From Alviniconcha marisindica (Eukaryota > Mollusca > Gastropoda > Provannidae), in assembly GCA_018857735.1 (NCBI GenBank), contig JABMCL010000883.1, positions 757,501 to 821,500 on the forward strand: 64,000 bases of DNA. Direction: 5' to 3'. A model generated the notes under the pieces. The model saw only the letters and a list, made by a program, of their open reading frames with translations. It did no database searches and was not told the origin of the DNA. The stretch's first letter is position 1, and each line of letters begins with the position of its first letter. The translations under genes and the position numbers were made by a program. This document shows positions 51,850 through 62,444 of the stretch, one piece after another.

Positions 51850-53990
51850 GTGTGATTTTTTGTGTGTGCTTTGTGTGCTGTGAAAAAAGTTGTACATCAC
51901 TGTCTCTATTAAGTATTCAACAGACACAAGTTATATTTCCAGTCTGAATTCATCTGGCATTTAATCTTTCTGAGCCTCTTAACAAAAAAGGAAAAGAAAA
52001 AACCCAAAAAACTACTCCTACTCCTAGTGACATTTTACAGTGTGCTGTTGTTTGTGTGGGTTTTGTTGTGGGTTTGTGTGTGTGTGGGGGGGGTCATTCT
52101 TAAAAATATCATTTTCATTAATTTCTTGAGAACAAGAGTAAAAGTGGAATCAGACGACAGCCCAAAGATCCTTGCAGGGGGTAGCCAACAGACATCCCCA
52201 GCCTCCCTTTGGATCTTTCTGGACCAGTTCCAAACACAAGTCACCAAATCACAAGTAAAAATCTGGCTGACAGACAGTTCTGAACACAACACAGTCAGTT
52301 ACAGTAGCAAACACAAACCCAAGCCAAAACCATCAATAACAATTAATACGCATATTTTAATTATTTATATAGACCTCAATATTAACATTTTACATATTAT
52401 TTACAACAATGAGCAATATTTTCAAGCAAGTTCCTTATGATGATTTCAGCAAAAAATCAAAACACAGTATATATAATATATATCAAATCATGCATACATA
52501 CAACAGAATGTATGATTGACTGTTGTGATACATAATATGTTGGAGCCTATTCAATTAGTATTCAACAGTCACTCAGCGTGAGAACCTGCATTAGTCGCTT
52601 GTGGTGATCAACAAGGTGATCCATTTTATTCCACACATGGGAACCTATGTTAATCATTTAACCCAAGGAAAATATATGGAGAGGACTTGGAATTTTTTTA
52701 ACTGAATGGACTGGGAAGGCAGAAATTAGAAGACAAAAACTGACAGTGGATGAAGCACACAATATACAGGCGTATTCTGATGTACGCCAGACTTGCAAGT
52801 GAGAGCCATCAACGGATCTCTGGCTGTCAACAGTAACTCTATGCTGCACCTTGCTGCTGAAGATCAAATAAAGTAGACTACTTCAACACACAATGCTGTG
52901 CCCATCTGCAGGCAGGAATCAACAAAGAGATGAATTTGCACTTAAAAGATGTCACACAAGCACAGCAACAAAGACCCGAGTTGCCTACGGTAACTCTCAC
53001 CGGTCATGCCAGTAAATACAAGGTACATAAAATCCACCTTAGGTGCATCCTCTGGTGGAGTTTATGTGCCATGTAGAGAATGTACCGCTGGTGGAGTTTA
53101 CGTACCTTGCATTTACTTGCATGCCAGGTGAGAATTACTATAGGTGACTCGGGTTTTTGTTGTTGCGTTTGTGTGACATCTTTTGAGTGCAAATTAACCC
53201 CTTGCTTGTTGATTCTGCACAGGCACTCTGGGCCTCATTCTGTTTTAGATTACAGGCAAGAAATTCTTTCTTCTCCATTTCCCACAGTAAAGAAACTGCT
53301 GCTGTGTGAAATTCAGGTACCTGCTAGTGTTACTTGGCCACCTGTTTAGGCAGTATCTGAAAGCAGAGCTGACAGGAGGGCAATGTGTGTGCCCTGCCCG
53401 GTGTTCATGAAGGATAACTTAATGATCAGAAAATGGTTCAATTAAAGCAGGGTGTTGATATTTGAGGCTAGACTGTCTTGAGGATTTTCTACTGACAATG
53501 AGCAAGTCTGATCAGGGATAAACGAGAACAAAGAAGAAAAAAATGTTTTAGCTTCACCTGTTCAAGTGGAAACTGAATAAGCAAGTTGAGTTCAATTTAA
53601 AAGAAGAGTACAATACAACAAACAATTTTTTTCTAAAGCATTCACACTAACCAAACCCAGTCCCACCTCATCAGTGACAATTCTGAGTCATTAATGAAAT
53701 GGGTAACTCAACCATGACAGCAAAACATCACTGTGAAACCAGCTAAACTTTCTCTTACCTTTTCATATTTTCATTGTCTTGAAGTCACTGGACAATAACC
53801 ATTTTGTTCACTGCCAAGTCAAAGCATCAGTATGGAAAATGTTTATGTCATGTCCTATCCTATTTAGAAAAGAACTCATTGGGTAAGTTGATATAAATTA
53901 TAAATGTGTAATCTATTGATCACATGATGAAGTAGGAGTAGGATGTTTCCTTCTGCATTCCATCATGGTATTTTGAGTCCAGAAAGGTTA
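51850..53990. other. ETFRF1-TSSC4 convergent intergenic region
   Basis: No gene recognised. Contains interspersed repeat copy B and otherwise AT-rich unique sequence. Confidence 0.5.
52510..52870 (+). mobile_element. Interspersed repeat, copy B
   Basis: Shares ordered blocks with copy A at 23680-24045: GCGTGAGAACCTGCATTAGT, CGCTTGTGGTGATCAACAAG, CAGTGGATGAAGCACAC, GGCGTATTCTGA, CTCTGGCTGTCAACAG. Ends near GATCAAATAAAG. Confidence 0.65.
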
Positions 53991-55211
53991 TTAGTCATCA
54001 TCACGACAACGAATGTTGCGTCGGATTCCCTTGCGGCTTTTGAAGGTGGGTTTAGTTGCTTCATCTTCCTCCACACTAGTGAGGGTCGACTTGCCGGAGG
54101 CCTCATCCTCCCTGGTAATAGTTGACTTGCTGGAGGCCTCATCCTCCCTGGTAATGGTTGACTTGCTGGAGGCCTCATCCTCCCTGGTAATGGTTGACTT
54201 GCCTGAGGCCCCATGCTGTTCCCACTCACTGCTGGCCTCCAGGACGGCACAGTCACCTGGCATGACTCGATCCAGCCCTTCAGCAACTGCCTGGTCTTTG
54301 CTGGACGTTCTGCGGTCAATGGCGCTGATCCTGCTGCGCTTGGAGAAAGAGAAGAGACCTTTTGAGCAAGCACCAGACCCTGCATCAAACACCTCCTTCC
54401 CCTCCACACCCACTTCTTCTCTCTCTTGTTGCTCGCGTAGTCTGCGCCTGTCCTCAAGGAATGCCAGCGCCGCCTGCGTGTTGGATTTCTCTGACATGTC
54501 TGATCCCATCACATCTTCAAGGGAGTAGTAGGTCCAGTGCTGGGGGTGTTTCTTGTGGTCAGGTACCCAGTTGTGCACACCTGGAGCTCTTCCCCTGGGT
54601 CTGCGAAACTGAGAGTCTGGCCTCTGACCCAGTCTTCCTTGTGAGTGCCAGTGCCTGTCCTTTCCTTGCAAACTATTCCTGTGACCACTGTCTCCACTCA
54701 AACTATCCCTGTGACCACTGTCTCCACTCAAACTATCCCTGTGACCACTGTCTCCACTCAGACTATCCCTGCGATCACTGTCTCCACTCAAACTATCCCT
54801 GTGACCACTGTCTCCACTCAAACTATCCCTGTGACCACTGTCTCCACTCAAACTATCCCTGTGACCACTGTCTCTTTCACGCAAAGAGCATTTGTCTGGT
54901 TCATCCCTTTCAGGCTGGGACTCTCCAACGGACAACAGGTCACGTTTTCTGTCTGGGTCATCTCCCTTTTTCTGCTGCTGTGATTTGCTCCTCAATGAGG
55001 CAGATGTTTCCACAAAACCATCATCATCATCATCATCTGATCTGAGGTTATCATTGTCATCTGTGTCTACCCTGCTCCGTTCATGGACGAAGTGTTGCTG
55101 CTCTAGGGCATCCAGCCCACCAAACACATCACCACTGCGTCCCACAAAGCTACTGCCCGCACCCTTCAGCATGAAGGGAGTTGCCACATCTTCTTCTTTC
55201 ACCCCAGCCAT
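53991..55211 (-). CDS. TSSC4: TSSC4, U5 snRNP assembly chaperone, single coding exon
   Basis: 406 residues from ATG 55211. Two blocks identify it: residues 12-36 PFMLKGAGSSFVGRSGDVF (human PFHLRGMSSTFSQRSRDIF) and residues 216-252 VPDHKKHPQHWTYYSLEDV plus ALAFLE (human VPDYVAHPERWTKYSLEDV and ALAFLG). A basic FSFSKRSRISA patch (287-297) matches the family's third conserved motif. Family knowledge: TSSC4 binds PRPF8/SNRNP200-containing U5 particles in nuclear snRNP assembly. The rest is low complexity: Asp run at 59-64, about seven SGHRDSLSGD decapeptides (115-180), and four roughly 12-residue STITREDEASSK-type repeats (338-385). Human TSSC4 is about 330 residues; the repeats account for the extra length. 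An acceptor (TTTTCTTCAG) ending at 55255 implies a 5' UTR intron. Confidence 0.92.
   Translation of the reverse strand: MAGVKEEDVATPFMLKGAGSSFVGRSGDVFGGLDALEQQHFVHERSRVDTDDNDNLRSDDDDDDGFVETSASLRSKSQQQKKGDDPDRKRDLLSVGESQPERDEPDKCSLRERDSGHRDSLSGDSGHRDSLSGDSGHRDSLSGDSDRRDSLSGDSGHRDSLSGDSGHRDSLSGDSGHRNSLQGKDRHWHSQGRLGQRPDSQFRRPRGRAPGVHNWVPDHKKHPQHWTYYSLEDVMGSDMSEKSNTQAALAFLEDRRRLREQQEREEVGVEGKEVFDAGSGACSKGLFSFSKRSRISAIDRRTSSKDQAVAEGLDRVMPGDCAVLEASSEWEQHGASGKSTITREDEASSKSTITREDEASSKSTITREDEASGKSTLTSVEEDEATKPTFKSRKGIRRNIRCRDDD
54055..54200 (-). repeat. TSSC4: 36-bp coding repeat near the TSSC4 C-terminus
   Basis: Four in-frame units of 36 bp encoding KSTITREDEAS-type peptides; the last copy (KSTLTSVEEDEA) has diverged. 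Confidence 0.85.
54670..54868 (-). repeat. TSSC4: 30-bp coding minisatellite inside TSSC4
   Basis: About seven copies of a 30-bp unit encoding SGHRDSLSGD, with one SDRRDSLSGD and one SGHRNSLQGK variant. The unit is a multiple of three, so copy-number change keeps frame. Ser/Asp/Arg-rich and presumably disordered. Confidence 0.9.
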
Positions 55212-55254
55212 GGATGCTGGCTGCGTCAGCAGGATATCGAAGCAAAAGAGTAAT
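55212..55254 (-). other. TSSC4: TSSC4 5' UTR segment preceded by a splice acceptor
   Basis: Minus-strand TTTTTTTCTTCAG ends at 55255, 43 bases before the ATG, so the start codon exon probably begins at 55254 with an untranslated first exon further right (not located). Confidence 0.5.
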
Positions 55255-56423
55255 CTGAAGAAAAAAACATAAAAGAACAGTTAACGTTAACAAATCTTTG
55301 AAAAAAAATAGCGTTACAAAAGAAGAAGAATCTTTGGACAATATCTTATGAACGGTTGAATTTTTGTAGCCAAATTTAGCATGGTGATGCGTCATCATTG
55401 GCTGGAGTATCATCATGCAAAAAGATTGCTTTACAATCTTCAAGGTCAATGTCACAATGAGGGTTCACAAAATCAAAATATGATTGTTTCTACCATATCT
55501 TCAGAACTGCAACTTTGATGGTATCATCTCAAGCTGGTGTGTCTTGTGAAAAGACTGGATTGTTGTGTTCAAGTTCAAGGTCACAGTGACAGTTTAAAAC
55601 TTCATTCAGTGTTTCTTAATCCTAGATATTCTGCACCACTCATACCTTTGTGACTAAACTAGGTAAGCTGATGTACCACCAGCGCTGCTCCAAAATCATG
55701 ATAGTTGTGATGTAAAAGCCAAGTCCACCATTTCGATACTAGTTGGCATTTTCACAGTCCCATAAAGTTACTCTCCTCCCCTGTCCACAAAACAGTTCAG
55801 CAACCTCAGCCCTGAATCAAAGGCATTCTGGTACTCTGACACAGGTACAGTGTTGAGCTGTGTTCCCCCCCCCCCCCCCCCCACCGATCTGTAAAAGCTA
55901 CCCAGAAACTGAGAAAAGTTTCATTTCAGAATTAGGGTTAAGCAATTTAAAGCATGCACACACACACTTAATAAGTTAATTACCCAGGTTCACATTAACA
56001 GGGCATTTGCAGTATTTTACCACTTAAGATCAGCACACACCAGAAAAGAAATCAGCAACCTTTCAGATATATATTATATATATATCAGCTGTTATTTTGT
56101 TTGATCTTCTCCCAAAAAACAAAGAAGAAGAAGAAAAGTGCAGCACAGAGAGAGAGAGAGAGAGCGTGCCTGTGTTCTAGATGGGGAAGGGAGCATGGTG
56201 TTTGCTAGTACAGCTCTAGTAGTATAGACATAGTTCAGGAGCTGTGTGAGAGTCGAGGTGGCCGTCCTGAGCTGTCCGTCCTAACGAGCCTTCTGGTTTC
56301 CGTGGACATAAAGAATTATTGAACCGTGCTTCAGCATTGGTCACAACTTGTCCCTAATAATAGTAATATGTCAACTGACATCTGAGGACATTAAGCATCA
56401 CTTTATCATCATCATCTAGGTTA

Positions 56424-56512
56424 AGGTGAGCCGGTTTGGCCTAGCGGTAAGGTGTTAGGCTGTTAAGCGGAAGGACCTCGATTCGATACCGCTTCGGCTC
56501 TCCTTTCTCTTC
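56424..56512 (+). mobile_element. tRNA-like SINE head or tRNA pseudogene
   Basis: GAGCCGG at the 5' side can pair with TCGGCTC at the 3' side; A box TGGCCTAGCGGTAAGG, B box GATTCGATACC. The anticodon stem does not pair properly, so not a functional tRNA. Confidence 0.65.
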
Positions 56513-56573
56513 CAAAAAGTTGTGGTAAGGTAAACATGTGTGTGTGGGGAGGGAGGGGGGTGTAGGGACAGTT

Positions 56574-56835
56574 GGGGGGGGGGGGGGGAACAGACAATGC
56601 ACCTAGGGGACAATGTACAATGGACCTGGGGGACAATAGGCTTTGGGGAAAGCAGGCCTGGGGGACAATGAACAAGGGGCCTCTGAGACAATGGGCCTGG
56701 AGGATAGCAGGTAATGGGCCCGGGGGTCAATGGACAATGGACCTGAAGCACAGTGGACAATGGACCTGGGGAGCAATGGGCCTAAGGAACAACAGACATG
56801 GAGGACAATGGACAACAGACCTAGGGGACAACAAT
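56574..56835. repeat. G15 run and imperfect GGGGACAATGGACCTG minisatellite
   Basis: Irregular 18-27 bp units with GGACAATGG(A/G)CCT. Confidence 0.85.
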
Positions 56836-58259
56836 GTGTGGTATCTGTACACTTTTGTTCAATCTCAATTCTCAGAATGGGCTGCGCCAATAGTTATGTA
56901 TCTGATGACCAAGTTTGAATGTTTGAAGTATTTATAACATTAAAAAAAGACTACCCTCTTCCGAGACCAGCTGTGTAGATCGAGGGATAATCTAGGACTT
57001 ATAGGTCAGACCTGTGCTAGCTAACATCACCCAGCAACTACACTTGTATTCTTACTCTTAGAGGTTAACTGTAACTAGTGTAAGACTGGAGATGACTGAA
57101 AATTCCTAGGAAATTTTAAACGTCATTTTGGGCCACAAATATCATCAGAATCACTAAAAGTAAAACAGGGTCATAACAAGCGAATGAAGCCAATATTTTC
57201 AATAAAACTATAAAAGTGACTTTGATTACACTACAGCCTGTAAAGTGTAAATGGGTGCATCTTAATGTACATGATCGATTGTTTTGCTGGCATCAGCACT
57301 CAGGAAGAGTACACGGTTACTCAGAAACTAGATCTAGATCAAATGTCTGAAAGGAGCATACGCACACTGAATGACACAAATACAACAAAATCACTTTCTG
57401 TTGCTAATTTTGGGTTTATTCGCTTCGTATGACCCTGTTCAGTGTTCGAATGATTCTGATATTTGACATAAAACGGCGTAAAAAAGGTCCCAGCAATTTC
57501 CTACCGCCTCCTTGGATATTACTTAAGACTGCATTTCCTAGTGTATATATTGGAGCTGGTTTTGCTCCTGGGTGTGATCCCAGCGTTCGCGTAAATTATC
57601 TTACATTTGCCGCAAGGCGGACAGCCATTGACCCAACTCTCCCCAGGTCAAACCTCTTTTATTGTTTTAAAGTTTCAACATAATTCTAGGGGGACAAACT
57701 GCTTCTAATACAGCACCCCCCCCCCCTACCCTACCCCCCCCCCCCCCCCCCGCAACAGGAAAAGGGCTGGAATACCCGATTTCAGTATGGCCTGCAGATG
57801 AAGCGCCAGTGGGACTGGGACTCAGTCGAGGTTGAGATTTGGATCACTTTCGCACTCACTGACTCATCGAAACAAATTTTCTTACTTTTTTTCTCTCCTT
57901 TCTTTAGGCAGCGATCCCAGCTTTCTCCCGCGCGTAAAACTGTATAACTGAAGGTCAAATAAATGCAATAACTTCGACCAATATACATTGATCAATAACC
58001 CCAAATGAAAGAGTTTGGCCTTTGATGAGAACTCTCACTTGAAGAAGGGCAATAATTCACTGTCAACACTTTCCGGGAGTTGTCATTACGGTCGACTTTT
58101 CAGTATCGGCCTTTCAGTATTTAGCTGTTTTTACATGTAACTGGTCAAAAGAGCAGTACAAGCAATAACATTGTTGATATAAACTACAAACTGTATTCAC
58201 TTAGAAGAGTAGATGATTATTAGTTTAAACTCAACGTTTACGACAACCGTAAATGGAAA

Positions 58260-58345
58260 CTAGCCGGGAAAAAATCCCATTGTTTGGCGTCGGTGCAGTG
58301 TTTCTTCTAGGTCTCCTATATAATATATTGTCCAAAATATAAAAT
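58260..58345 (+). promoter_or_regulatory. ACTL6A: ACTL6A 5' UTR / proximal promoter region
   Basis: Non-repetitive sequence directly upstream of the ATG; the start context AAAATATGAGT has an A-rich leader. A TATATAATATAT stretch lies at about 58318-58330, too close to the ATG to be a conventional TATA box unless the leader is extremely short. No firm promoter call. Confidence 0.3.
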
Positions 58346-61300
58346 ATGAGTGGAGGAGTCTATGGAGGCGGTGAGTATTTCTGTGTATACATACATACTA
58401 TATTTGAAGATCCGCACTGTTACGCGTCTGCAGTGAGCTGGTTAGGCCTGGTGATATTGATGACTATTAGTAATAGTATTACTATTACTTAGTAATATTA
58501 CTAATGTAATACTACTTACTAGTAATTGTATTAAATAGAAAATTTAGTACAACAGTACAAGTAGTACAACTATGCAACGTTACATGTGTATCAATTAATG
58601 AATTATTGACCTTGATTGTAATTCCGTCACATCGCAGGACCTAACTTCAGCTATAGATTATACGCGAAGGGAGGGAAGTGCGTGTGTGTGACTGTGAGTG
58701 AGTTAGATCATGATGGTCGTTTGAAGTCCACAAATGTGAGGGCCATCGTTGGAAATGGAAAATCAGGGATGTGTTTTTCAATTTCATGCACATTTTGCAC
58801 ACAGTTTCTTTTAATACTGTACAGTGAGGTAACTGTTCATTTTCACAATGGTACTGCTGAGCCTCCGCTAGAACAGCGTATGCTGGTTTTTAATTTTACC
58901 AGTAAATGTTCCCCTTGACCCTTGTAGTACAAGTTGTACTGGTAAAAAATAGTCTCCAGTACCATGTACCAGCTGAAACTGAGTGCTTTGTATGACTAGT
59001 TGGAGATACTCTGTACCCTGGGTCCAGAAGCAAGTGGAAGCTCAAAGTCCACTGAAACAAGATTGCTTCCAGTGTTGATTAGCAAGCAAAACAATTACTG
59101 TTCACTGTCATGCCAGATGCTACACATCACATGCTAGCCGAAACTAATAATATATATATATATAGATAGATCAGTTCTGAGCACTGACGTCACGTTTGTC
59201 GCGTTTGTCGCTACACCGCCATGTTGGAAGCATACGCCGCGGTTGCCATATGACTTAGTGCCAAAAGGTGCGCAAGAAAAGAGGACAGAGGTACTAGAAA
59301 ATAAAGTTGACAGGAGTAATGAGTAATGCATTTTTTGAATGAACACATGTGAAGTCATCCACCAATGAAGGGAGAAGGCAGTGCTGCTCTTCGTTCCTGA
59401 GAAATTTGACTTTCAGTGTGACTTTCAGTGTGATTTGTGACAAGATGTTGAACATTACACATTACAACAAGCCCACATCACTGTGCTGCTAATCATGCAG
59501 TAAACTGTGAAAACCCAACTGATCTTACAAGATGTGATCCACATGAGTATTACCAAGTAAACTGTTGTTGTTCTGTGTCACACAGAACAGCATGCTACGC
59601 ATAGTTTGTTGCAATACATAACGTTCAACATACAGCCAATCTTGAACATTTTAAATGAATAAAAAGCAACACATTTTGAAATATAAACAGTTATTCTTTA
59701 ATTGAAAAATATGTGACAAGGAAGATTTGATGATTTTTTCCCCTCAAATTTAAGCTTTCTTGACATAAACAGCAAATGATGTAAGAAATATGTTGAACAT
59801 TACTATTTCAACAAGATGTACAATGGTGTTTGTTTCTTGATGAAAATGATAAATCAGTAACTTTTTATTACAGTAGAGTATAAAGACACATAACTATTTC
59901 CATGTGAACAGTTTTTGCTGCATTAATTTTGTTGTAGTGGATAGCATAATGTTAAATAGACGACATGGTACTTTGTTTTTCACAACAAAATAAGTAATAT
60001 TTATTATTTAACAAACAAGTAAGTGTTTTGTAAGAGAAAATGGAGCAAGTAAGAGTGAGTACAACTTTTGCTGCTTTTGGGTGTCACAGGAAAACACACA
60101 CGCAGCCTGTCATCCATGCGTTTCTTGGTCATGTTGACTCTGGTGCCTAGGACAAAAATAGTTAAACAGTTAATTTAAAAGTGAAAGAATTAATAATAAT
60201 AAATAGAAAAATCGTAATAAATATTACTAAAAAAAATCACAGCCAAAGAATAATGCTATTAAGATCGACACCTTACATTTTTTTAACTCTGGAAGGCAGA
60301 CAAGCATGGTCACTATAATTATGTCGAACGCTATTATTTCCACAGCTCGGTTGTAATCATAATGTTCAACATCAAACTTGACGACTTTAACCTGCGTAAA
60401 TTTGAATTGTCTACCATATATGATGATTTGTTTGAAGACGTAGTTTGTAAACAAAACGAACTGCGTTAAGCGCAAGCAAAAGATGTAAAGAGTACGATCA
60501 GAATATACTGTTTATAACCAATCTGCTGTCGCACATTACGATTTCAACATGCACCCATGTTGTAAGAAACTCGGTGAAAACAAATTTTCGAAAGCATCTG
60601 AACAAACTTTAGATTGATAGCAACAAAAACTCACTCTGTATGCTAACATTCTGATACTTTTAAAAGATTCGGCATATACCAATATAAATATCATCGTATA
60701 ACCGAAGATTTGACTAAATCTCCGATGAACGTTTAAATAAAGTTGAACGTTACGGTCTTCGAAAATATTACCACACACCTTTCGCATATCAGAACGTCTC
60801 TTCCATGCAGCCATGTGCTAAAAGCAAATGACCCGGATGTATGCAAAAGCGCAAAAACTTATTTTTTTTCCTTTTGCTTGTTTAATTTAATACGTTGTTG
60901 AATGTTATTTATTGCAACAATTTTATGAAGAATAGCAAAATATATTTTAAAACTACCCAGACATTTGGCAGTAAAATAAAACATTGGCACCTGATGCGTG
61001 ACGTACCACAGTGACTGGAGTAAAGTTTCACAAAGAGAAAGTCCGTTCTTACTAGATTGTCTGTGGATGCTGGTCATGAAACATTTCAACACACATAACG
61101 TTCAACTGAAGGATATTTCGGAGCCTCTAACTCCAAAAACAAAACTTAGTAATAATCGATTTTATATGCACTGTGTAAAGCGATATCTCCTCTGTGCAAA
61201 TCGGTGACTGAGGTAATGTTTTGATTTGTCATGTACGTGAATGAAAGCATCGAAAGCACTCACCGTGAGCATGTCCGTTTTCAGGGGTCGAATTCGTGGC

Positions 61301-62386
61301 GCTTTCACTTTCAAAAATTATATTTCTCCAGCTGCTCCAGATTTGGAGCTCATATTGTTTCCACTGTAATACTGACCAATTATGAACGCACACACAAAGC
61401 AACAACAAGACAAAGTGTTTGAAACGGATTTTATTGACAGTCAAAAATTGGACCCCCCATTTGCGCACCTTTTGGCACTAAGTCATACATTATATATTTT
61501 ATATGGTAGAGTTATAGAGTGCAGAGCGAGTGTTGAGTAGTCAGTATTATGGTGAAGTAAAAGGCCAAAGAGAAAGGAAAATACGTGGATAAGTTGGACA
61601 TTTGACCGAAGGTTTAATATTTGCAAGAAAAGAGCTGAGTAATTGGTCTGACCCGTACGAAGCAATAGCCAAAGTGATCAACCCCTTTAATCATTCGTAC
61701 CCTGACAAAGTGACATCGTGAAATAAAACGCCCACAAAGTGCTGATAATGTCTGGTTTTGCTCGACCTGAGCAGTTGATGTGAATGACAAGAACTGAAGT
61801 GATTATCTGTTGAACTTGAAGTCTTCAGTACTGTTCTTGCCTGTTGTTGTGGTGTGTGAGACAGTGTGTGCAAGCAAATTATATGCGGTGCATCATAAAT
61901 GATGAGCTTTTGGATAAAGTTTGAACTTTGTGATTTTTTGTTGCTGCTATAAATATAATTATAGTGCATTGATAATAAAACAGCTTCTGCAGTTTTAGGT
62001 ACAAAAGTGTAAATACTACACATGTGTGATTCAGTGATTACAAAGTATACTACATTTTTTCGGTGCAGCAAACACTGAGGACTTGGTAAAGTTCATCATG
62101 TACAATTAAAAACCACACACACTACACACATCCACCACACACAGACAAATACAAAGAAGCAGTATACTGTTGTTTATTTATTGAACTTTGAAGTACATTG
62201 TTGTTGTTTTTGTAAACGAGAGAATTCACCTCTTACTCAAATTTCAACATAAACTGGAGACAAATTTAAAGGGGATCCCAATTTAGACATGTTAGCTTGA
62301 AATGTAGAAAATGTGCAAATATTTCTATTTTCCAGCTGCGGAAAACACACACACTGCAGAAAACACATACACACGCACACACGCAT

Positions 62387-62444
<58 letters not shown>

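Larger units (their letters stand above)
55255..58259. other. TSSC4-ACTL6A divergent intergenic region
   Basis: Holds CAAGGTCACAGTGAC-type dispersed sequence (about 55560-55590), C18 at 55865-55882, a SINE head at 56424-56512, a GGACAATGGGCC minisatellite and C-runs at 57718-57751. No gene recognised. Confidence 0.5.

Noticed and set aside
56430..56512. Functional tRNA gene (Asn-like anticodon loop)
   Set aside because: Acceptor ends pair, but the anticodon and T stems do not, so a SINE head or pseudogene is more likely.
58682..58918. 78-codon plus frame in ACTL6A intron 1
   Set aside because: No homology, no splice support; likely chance.
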